From COMBO-56-21 sp041494275 (GTDB taxonomy: Archaea > Thermoplasmatota > Thermoplasmata > UBA10834), in assembly GCA_041494275.1 (NCBI GenBank), contig JBGQAM010000017.1, positions 1 through 26,138 of the forward strand: a stretch of DNA of 26,138 nucleotides. Direction: 5' to 3'. Position 1 is the first letter of the stretch. Every line of letters begins with the position of its first letter. Position numbers and translations under genes: made by a program. Below, piece by piece: positions 1 through 6,500 of this stretch. The notes beneath the pieces were generated by a model, which saw nothing but the letters and a program-made list of their open reading frames with translations, searched no databases and was not told the DNA's origin.

Positions 1-1917
1 TATGAGTTCGCTGGACTAATGCCCGCGAATGCCACGGTATGGGAGGAGAACAACGCCAGCTGGACGCACACGAACGAGACCTGGGAGTCTTTCGACATCA
101 CATCCGGCACCAACAAGAGGGTCCACGACTTCGGCAACTTCGAGAACGTCAAGATCTGTATCTGGAAGTACGAGGACGTGGACGGCAACGGCAGGCTGAA
201 TTGTGGCGACAAGCCTCTGGCCAACTGGACCTTCACCATCACAGGGCCCGCATTCAGCACGCCTCTGGTGCTATCCACGGACGAGCACGGACGAGTCTGC
301 GTCAACATCACGAAGGCGGGCGAGTACAATGTGTCCGAAGAGTCGAGGCAGGGCTGGATCAACACGACCACATCCTTCAAGCTCGTGAACATTACCTCAG
401 GCATCTTGCTCAGACCTCTGAAGTTCGGCAACTTCGAGCTCGTGAGGCTTGTGGTGAAGAAGTACTACGATGGCAATATGAACGGACATGACGACTCAGA
501 GCCTGGTCTTAACAACTGGCCCATCACCGTGCAGCCTATGGGCGTGACCCTTTACACCGACACGAACGGGGATCTCACGCTTGATGGTCTCGGCCCAGGC
601 GCGTATGTCGTGAGCGAGGCTCTCCCTGCGGGCTGGAAGAACACTACCCCGTCGGTGATCAATGTCGGTTCTGTCACGAGCGGACAAGTGGTCTCTCTCA
701 GCTTCGGCAACGTGGTGCTCGGCAACATCACCGGATGCAAGTTCTATGACAAGGACATGGACGGCATCAGGGACGCCAACGAGCCGCTGCTCAGCGGATG
801 GACGATACATCTGGACGGTGTGACGGACTGGGGCGTGGTGGTCAACAAGACAACCACGACCAACGAGACGGGCTACTACGAGTTCGTCGAGGTCCAACCG
901 GGCCTGTACACCGTGTCAGAGGAGCTGAAGAGCTGCTTCTGGGTCAACACGACCAGTCTCGTCCAGACGGTGGATGTGAGTGGCCTTAGGGAGGAGTTCA
1001 ACGAAACCCGCGACTTCGGCAACATGCGGTACTCGGTCATCTATGGCTACAAGTTCCTCGACACCTATGCAGAGCGCTACCCATACTGGCCAAACGGCGT
1101 GTTCGACGAGAACGAGATCGGTATCGGCAACTGGCGGATAACGCTCGAGGGCAGGACGCTCACGGGCCAGCTAGTACAGCGGGTTGCTTACACCAACAAC
1201 ACCGATGAGAAGCTAGGCTTCTACATATTCGGGAAGCTCCTGCCAGGCGATTACTGGGTGAACGAGACCATGCTGTCCGACTGGTGGGCGACGACTCCGT
1301 TCGTGAACCTCGTCCGGATATATGCAGACTGGAGAACGCCGGTCATAATGAGGATCGACTTCGGCAACCTCTTGCCGGAGCCCGACCCCGAGATACCGTT
1401 CGTCCTGGCGAAGGGCTGGAACATGTGGTCGTCGCCGCTGACTACGACTAATGCCATGTACGCATCGGACTTGGCCGCGAAGATAGGCCCGACCGTGGTG
1501 AAGATCAGCAGGCTGAACACCGCCTCGGGCAAGTATGAAGCGTTCGTACCTGGAGTGACGACTCCGCGGTCCGCTCTGGACTTCCAGATACTGTATGGCG
1601 TCGGTTACTACATCGTCGTGAGGTCGGATACGTACTTCACCCTGATAGGTACCCTGCACCCGACCAGTTCGCTGGACCTGGCAAAGGGCTGGAACATCGT
1701 CGGGTACACGACGCTGGCGCCGATGAAGGCCAGCGACCTCGTGAGCCATGTCAGTGGATGTAAGGTGTACAAGGTCTCGTACCTCGACTCGGCGACGGGC
1801 AAGTACTACGCGTACGTACCGGGAGTGAGCTCGCCTGACAAGGACTTCGTCATAACATCGGGCAGGGCGTATTTCGTGGTCACGAACGGCATAGGGACGC
1901 TCGGAATCGGAACCTAA
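1..1917 (+). CDS. Surface protein with SdrD/Cna-B-like repeats, 5'-truncated by the window
   Basis: The reading frame is open from base 1, so the true start lies upstream and only the last 638 residues are seen. It holds at least four complete ~100-residue beta-sandwich repeats of SdrD_B/Cna-B type plus the end of another. Each repeat opens with an Asp/Asn-rich, EF-hand-like calcium loop (DVDGNGRLNCGD, DGNMNGHDDSE, DKDMDGIRDANE), has a G-x-Y-x-V-S/N-E motif, and closes with an F-G-N motif. Many N-x-S/T sequons suggest N-glycosylation. After a Pro-rich hinge (PEPDPEIP) come two copies of a ~91-residue domain starting KGWN, at 1411 and 1684. There is no C-terminal TM helix and no VPEFG signal, so attachment would have to be non-covalent, perhaps through the KGWN pair (inference). 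The likely role is an extracellular stalk, adhesin or S-layer-associated protein; the ligand is unknown. Confidence 0.85.
   Translation, partial: YEFAGLMPANATVWEENNASWTHTNETWESFDITSGTNKRVHDFGNFENVKICIWKYEDVDGNGRLNCGDKPLANWTFTITGPAFSTPLVLSTDEHGRVCVNITKAGEYNVSEESRQGWINTTTSFKLVNITSGILLRPLKFGNFELVRLVVKKYYDGNMNGHDDSEPGLNNWPITVQPMGVTLYTDTNGDLTLDGLGPGAYVVSEALPAGWKNTTPSVINVGSVTSGQVVSLSFGNVVLGNITGCKFYDKDMDGIRDANEPLLSGWTIHLDGVTDWGVVVNKTTTTNETGYYEFVEVQPGLYTVSEELKSCFWVNTTSLVQTVDVSGLREEFNETRDFGNMRYSVIYGYKFLDTYAERYPYWPNGVFDENEIGIGNWRITLEGRTLTGQLVQRVAYTNNTDEKLGFYIFGKLLPGDYWVNETMLSDWWATTPFVNLVRIYADWRTPVIMRIDFGNLLPEPDPEIPFVLAKGWNMWSSPLTTTNAMYASDLAAKIGPTVVKISRLNTASGKYEAFVPGVTTPRSALDFQILYGVGYYIVVRSDTYFTLIGTLHPTSSLDLAKGWNIVGYTTLAPMKASDLVSHVSGCKVYKVSYLDSATGKYYAYVPGVSSPDKDFVITSGRAYFVVTNGIGTLGIGT
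1411..1914 (+). repeat. Tandem KGWN repeat pair within the SdrD-like protein
   Basis: Two copies of one domain lie 273 bases (91 codons) apart at the very C-terminus. Matching landmarks are LAKGWNMWSS / LAKGWNIVGY, YASDLAAKIG / KASDLVSHVSG, SGKYEAFVPGV / TGKYYAYVPGV and YGVGYYIVV / SGRAYFVV. This is an ancient internal duplication. The aromatic-rich character would suit carbohydrate or cell-wall binding, but that is inference. Confidence 0.8.
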
Positions 1918-1931
1918 AACTCTTACGAATT

Positions 1932-1953
1932 AGGCGACGGTTTATAGTCGCCT
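1932..1953 (+). terminator. Hairpin after the SdrD-like gene
   Basis: A perfect 7-bp stem (AGGCGAC at 1932-1938, GTCGCCT at 1947-1953) encloses an 8-nt loop, 15 bases after the TAA stop, with a short T-containing tail. It fits a 3'-end hairpin. The loop contains TTTATA (1941-1946), which could also serve as a TATA box for the next gene, so the assignment is not exclusive. Confidence 0.4.
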
Positions 1954-1961
1954 TTCATAAA

Positions 1962-2033
1962 CCCCTTTCCTCATTCGGGAGAAGGTATCTTAAGACACGA
2001 GGACTCTGATATCAGCGAGAGTACTGAAAGGGG
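1962..2033 (+). promoter_or_regulatory. Possible leader structure covering the Shine-Dalgarno of the 2044 gene
   Basis: CCCCTTTC (1962-1969) is perfectly complementary to GAAAGGGG (2026-2033), which overlaps the SD AGGGGAGG. Between them are a 10-bp palindrome, CTGATATCAG (2006-2015), and a nested ACTCT/AGAGT stem (2003-2007 and 2018-2022). If the transcript begins before 1962, the ribosome site could be masked. The transcription start is unknown, so this is tentative. Confidence 0.25.
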
Positions 2034-2043
2034 AGGCAATGTC

Positions 2044-2568
2044 ATGAACCGTCTTGGAGTCGGCAGATCATCGATTTGGAAGCCCTTGGCCGTCGTCTTG
2101 GCGATGGGAGCATTATTGCTTGCTCCGGTGGCGGCCATCTCCCTGAACGATGCACACACGCTTAACGTAACCGGGCCTCTCACCGTATGGGGCTATGTCT
2201 ATGACTTCTCAGGGCAGCCGCTCGAAGGAGCGAATGTAGTTGTGACAGTGGTGGAATCAGGCGCCACGAGCTCTGGTGTGACGGGTTCCGATGGCAAGTA
2301 TCAAGCATCGCCCGAGTTCACCGCTAATTCCGAATACGACATCGGAAACACGATCCAGGTCGTTGCGAGCTACAACTCGAATGTACAAGCGAATACTAGT
2401 ACGGTTCCTGTAGACATCGATGATATCGGCGGGTTGATGCAGGTTGACGTGCACTACACATACGAGGTCCCTGAATTCGGTGCCATCTTGGGATTCATAG
2501 TCGCTGGTGTGCTGGTCGGGATGATCGCAATCTTCGCAGTGTCCAAGAGACGGAGTCGCAGCGAGTAG
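2044..2568 (+). CDS. Small surface protein: transthyretin-like domain with VPEFG-CTERM sorting signal
   Basis: The 174-residue product has an N-terminal signal peptide (basic MNRLGVGRSS, then a hydrophobic stretch to about residue 35). One carboxypeptidase-regulatory/transthyretin-like beta-sandwich follows (about 48-135; GYVYDFSGQPLEGANVVV, GSDGKYQ). The C-terminal tripartite signal is VPEFG at 142-146, a ~20-residue TM segment, then KRRSR. That layout matches PEF/PEFG-CTERM sorting signals in archaea, which are thought to be processed by archaeosortases; a candidate enzyme is encoded at 9517-10524. The ATG at 2044 is preceded by AGGGGAGG with a 7-nt spacer; an ATG five bases earlier hits a stop at once. 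It is a tandem paralogue of the next gene. The function beyond surface display is unknown. Confidence 0.85.
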   Translation: MNRLGVGRSSIWKPLAVVLAMGALLLAPVAAISLNDAHTLNVTGPLTVWGYVYDFSGQPLEGANVVVTVVESGATSSGVTGSDGKYQASPEFTANSEYDIGNTIQVVASYNSNVQANTSTVPVDIDDIGGLMQVDVHYTYEVPEFGAILGFIVAGVLVGMIAIFAVSKRRSRSE

Positions 2569-2700
2569 ACCTTGAGGCGTCTATTCAGTGCGGGTCAAGA
2601 GACTCTTCGAGAGCATCCACGGTCCGTTCCTAGGAAAAGTCTATTAACGCCATAGTGAATCTCATATTTCCCTCGAACGGGCAGTATTGGCGGGGAGGAT

Positions 2701-3180
2701 ATGTCATCTAAAGTGTTGTGTATGAAGAGGATCTTGCCGATTGCGCTAGCCATGTGTGTCGTCCTCGTTGCTGTATTGCTCTCCGTTCCGAAGATAGCGA
2801 GCGCCGGTGCTTCCCATTTCAAGATTGTGGATGGCTATGTCCAGGACAACAAGGGAAACCCCTACGCCGGTGTGACGGTGTCGGTCACGATCGATGGGAA
2901 TGTCAAGTCTGAGCTGACGAATTCAGCTGGATTCTATGATCTGCTGTTCCTATCAGCTGAGTGGACTGTCGGCAGCACGATATCCGTTGTCGCTCAGTAT
3001 CAATCTGGAGAACCCCAGACCACAAGTGCGGTAGCTGACGACAGCAATGCCCAGACGATGACCACCCTGGTATTCCCCTACGAGATCCCAGAGATGGGCA
3101 GCTCCCTCGGCCTGGTCGCTGCGGGGATCCTTGTCGGAGCGGTTGCGATCGTCGTCGTCACATTCGTACGACGCAAGTGA
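2701..3180 (+). CDS. Small surface protein: transthyretin-like domain with IPEMG variant sorting signal
   Basis: The 159-residue paralogue of the preceding gene has the same order of parts: signal peptide (MKRILPIALAM onward), transthyretin-like domain (about 43-125; GYVQDNKGNPYAGVTV, SAGFYDL), then IPEMG at 129-133, a TM segment and VRRK. Met replaces the Phe of the usual PEFG core. The start is uncertain. The ATG at 2701 lies only 2 nt after GGAGG, while ATG 2722 (residue 8) leaves a more typical signal peptide but a ~23-nt spacer; GTG 2713 is also possible. The 132-nt gap before it contains a TATA-like CTATTAAC near 2640-2647, so it may have its own promoter. Export and sortase processing are inferred from the signal. 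Confidence 0.8.
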   Translation: MSSKVLCMKRILPIALAMCVVLVAVLLSVPKIASAGASHFKIVDGYVQDNKGNPYAGVTVSVTIDGNVKSELTNSAGFYDLLFLSAEWTVGSTISVVAQYQSGEPQTTSAVADDSNAQTMTTLVFPYEIPEMGSSLGLVAAGILVGAVAIVVVTFVRRK

Positions 3181-3253
3181 CCCGACCGCTTTGCATAGTT
3201 GACTCTGTCTGAACTTGCTGAGTTTGAACACATGTTCAGTCGGCAGGAGGTCC

Positions 3254-3307
3254 ATGGTTATCACTATTGAGAATAGTGATATAAACGTTGGATTCATTCC
3301 CTTATAA
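3254..3307 (+). CDS. Possible 17-codon leader peptide ORF
   Basis: ATG at 3254 follows AGGAGGT (3245-3251) by 2 nt and encodes MVITIENSDINVGFIPL before TAA. The inverted repeat lies inside it and the second palindrome covers its stop. The strong SD is the only positive argument. The spacer is short and no conservation data are available, so chance is quite possible. Confidence 0.15.
   Translation: MVITIENSDINVGFIPL
3259..3281. promoter_or_regulatory. Perfect 10-bp inverted repeat abutting a TATA-like box
   Basis: TATCACTATT (3259-3268) and AATAGTGATA (3272-3281) are exact reverse complements separated by GAG. The right arm runs into ATATAAA (3279-3285), a good TATA-like element. A dimeric repressor bound here would block the basal machinery. 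It could instead be an RNA hairpin at the end of the upstream transcript. Confidence 0.5.
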
Positions 3308-3311
3308 GGGA
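3298..3311. promoter_or_regulatory. 14-bp perfect palindrome TCCCTTATAAGGGA
   Basis: The sequence is identical on both strands and centred on TTATAA. It lies 17 bases after the 3259-3281 inverted repeat and contains the TAA of the 17-codon ORF. It may be a symmetric promoter element or a protein-binding site. Confidence 0.35.
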
Positions 3312-3505
3312 CGGGGTGCACTGGCGTGCTTTCCTCGATGAGGAGAAGCCGTAGAGTTCGACGTGTCGAAATCCGTTCTCACACTGTCGTGAACAGCTCA
3401 AGAAACGAACCTCCAGCGTAGTCCTGGCCTATTCGACCAGATGATAACGACGAAACAGGCTTCATATACGCTACAGAACGAGTTCAGATATGGAGTTGGA
3501 GTCGA

Positions 3506-6500
3506 TTGCCCACTGAGCCGTGCGTAGAGTCACGAAAGAACGTCATTGGCGCGTTTCGCATCCCGGCAAGGAGCCGGTCTAGCAGAACCGCTACTGCGTT
3601 GGCAATCTTCACCGCGCTTCTGTTCGTCGTTTCATCGCTGTCCTCTCTCGTCAGTGCAGGTGGGCAACAGCCTTTTCGGGATGATGGGATCGAGACGATC
3701 CTGCTCGGCCAGAACAGAACTGCAACAATGTTCACGCCTGGTTGGGACGCGGAGAGCTGGGATTGGACGAGCATGGCGGACAGCTCTGGATATGTCAGTG
3801 TCATCTTCTCCTTCGGGAACGGCTCTGCTCCCGATTCCACTCAGTCCCTGCAGGATGTTCTCCGTGAGCATGTGAGTTCTGCCACAGCATTCGACCTGGT
3901 GGACGAACAGACGGTGATCGCTGGCCACAGTCTGAACGCAGGATTCAGTGGTTATTCGGCCAGAATCGATCTCGGCGTTCTCGAGTCATTGGCCGACAGC
4001 TGGACTGGGATGTCTGTCTATCCGGATCTACTGGTGAATGCATCGCTCGAGAATAGCGTCGTTCAGATCGGCGCTGACCAGATATGGTCTCGCACTGACG
4101 CTCAAGGCAGTCCGGTCACAGGAACAGGAGTGACAGTCGCAGTGATAGACACTGGCATAGATTATGATCATCCCGACCTTGGTGGTGGCTTCGGCGTGGG
4201 CTACAAGGTTGTTGGTGGCTACGATTTCTACAACGGCGATTCCGATCCGATGGATGACAACGGCCATGGTACGCATGTTGCTGGTATCATCGCAGCGAAT
4301 GGAGCGATCAAGGGCGTCGCTCCAGGCGCCACCCTCCTGGCATACAAGGTACTGGGCGCTGACGGATCAGGCCAGATGAGCGATGTCATCGAAGCGATCC
4401 AGCGCGCAATGGATCCCAACAACGACGGCAACAACCAGGACCACGCTGATATCATCAGCATGAGCCTCGGTGGCACCGGACAGGCAGGAGATCCAGTCTG
4501 CCTCGCGGTCAGGAGCGCAGTCAATGCGGGCGTTGTCGTAGTCGTCGCTGCAGGCAACGAAGGCCCTGCGATGGGCACAGTCGCATCTCCCGGCCTCGCT
4601 CCCGAGGCGATTACGGTGGGTGCCATCGACGGTGAAGGGGCCTTGGCGAGTTTCAGCTCGAGAGGAACAACTCCCGACCTCCTGGTCAAACCCGAAATCT
4701 CCGCTCCAGGAGTTGCCATCAATTCGACGGTTCCATACGAGAATGCTAGAATCAGCTCGCCAACTGGCTACATGCCATTGAGTGGGACATCAATGGCAAC
4801 TCCTCACGTGAGCGGTGCCGCGGCGCTGCTGCTTCAACTGCATCAATCTTGGACCCCTCAGCAAGTCAAATCTGCGTTGATCGCAGGCGCCAGCTCCTTG
4901 AGCGAGTCTCTATGGACCGCGGGCTCTGGTGCCTTGTGGCTTCCAGGCAGCGCTGACATTAGCGTGTTCTCATCGAATCCTCTCGTGTCGTACAACTCAG
5001 CAGGCGATCCCCAGGTCACAGTCATTCTCCAGAACGCTGGGCCTGCTCGAACCATTGAGGTATCCGTGACCGATTGGTACTCCTTGGCCGCGAACGGCTC
5101 GTCCGTCGCGCCGAACGCAGTCAACCTCGCGTTCGTGAGCCCCACAACTCTCTCACTTCCAGCTGGTGGCTCGAGGGAGTTTGCATTGGGTGTTGGAGTG
5201 CCGAGCCCATCTGCGACGGAAGGATACTACGAAGGCGATATCGTCGCGAGATACGGGACCGAATCGGTGCGTTTCTCGTTCGGCTACTCTGTGCTCTCTC
5301 GCCTCAACGTCCATGTCTTGGATGCTTCGGGGAGTGAAGTCGTCGACCCGTATGGTGGCGTTTGGGTCTACGATCTGCCCGATGCTAACACAGCTTTGTC
5401 GATCCAGGCTGGTGCGAAACCGTCTCCTCCCGCTAGCTTCCTCCTACCTTCGGGATCCTACTCAGTCCATGCCGCAGGTCATGAACTCCTCTACTCCTAC
5501 ACCGATCCATATCTGCTCTCCACTGTGGTCTCGCTGGCTAGGATGGAGACACGCGATGTGTTCCTAAGGATGTCCGATGCGAGGCAGCTGGTCCTTGACC
5601 TCGAGACACAGGACGGGAACCCGATCTACGTGAAGGACTATCGGATCTATCTCCGACATGCGAGCGCCAACAATGTCTCGTTCCACCTGGTGGGAACCGA
5701 CTACTTCATCTCAAGCCCAGATCTCCCCTCTCTGCCAAGGTCGAGGACGGTATATGTTTCCGACACGAGCGAGACAATAGGGATATCTATTGTCGGCTTT
5801 TCGTACACACCAGATATGTGGGATTTTGTCTCCCGCAACTGGCAACACTGGTACGAATCAGTGGGCAGCTCTTCTCCAGGCTTCTACATCGAATCCTCAG
5901 CAGACCTTCAGTATCTGCTTTCATGGGAGTTCAATGGGATCGACTCTTCGACCCCAACGGCTTTGACAGTGATCGACGGCCAGGCATCGGTCTACAAAAC
6001 GAAGTACGACATCCCTGGACAGATTGGCGACCCGTGGTGCGACTGGGACACTCGCCTGCCGATGGGCGCTGAATCAACATTCTACACCAGAAGGGACACT
6101 CAGTCTCCTATCAACCCGTTCTATTCGGGAATGACGAGAGAAACGATCGTTCAAGGCGTCTTCTCCGAGCTCTACTTCCCAGGGAGCATATTTGACGGCT
6201 ATTCGGAGGCAGAGTACTATGTCCCGGACTACATGCACGTTGTGCACGCAGCCAGCGCATCGGACATCTATTTGCCAGACCGCAACTACCTCACCCCCAT
6301 TAACGGCGTCATCAGCGAATCTCGAATGGGCACTGGTCCGTTCTACCCATCGCTTCGCACGATGAACACCAACAGCTCATTGGTGCTGATCCATCCTTTG
6401 CTGCGAGACCAGTCGGGAGCGAAGGTGGGCGGCATAGGCGTGCCGAAGATGAACCTCCTGCAGAACGGAATGGACACTGGCGTCTATCAGCTATCAGAAT

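Larger units (their letters stand above)
3181..3505. other. Palindrome-rich intergenic region, 325 bases
   Basis: No convincing full-length gene is present. The gap holds a 14-bp element (TGAACA-CA-TGTTCA, 3225-3238), a strong SD-like AGGAGGT (3245-3251) ahead of a 17-codon ORF (ATG 3254 to TAA 3307), a perfect 23-bp hairpin/operator (3259-3281), a 14-bp palindrome (3298-3311) and TTCGAC-GT-GTCGAA (3357-3370). A TATA-like CATATAC (3463-3469) lies ~40 bases before the subtilase start and is the best promoter candidate for that gene. Confidence 0.6.

Noticed and set aside
4228..4722. Antisense open frame within the subtilase catalytic region
   Set aside because: It is low-complexity Ala/Pro/Ser-rich and mirrors the subtilase codons; there is no independent start signal.
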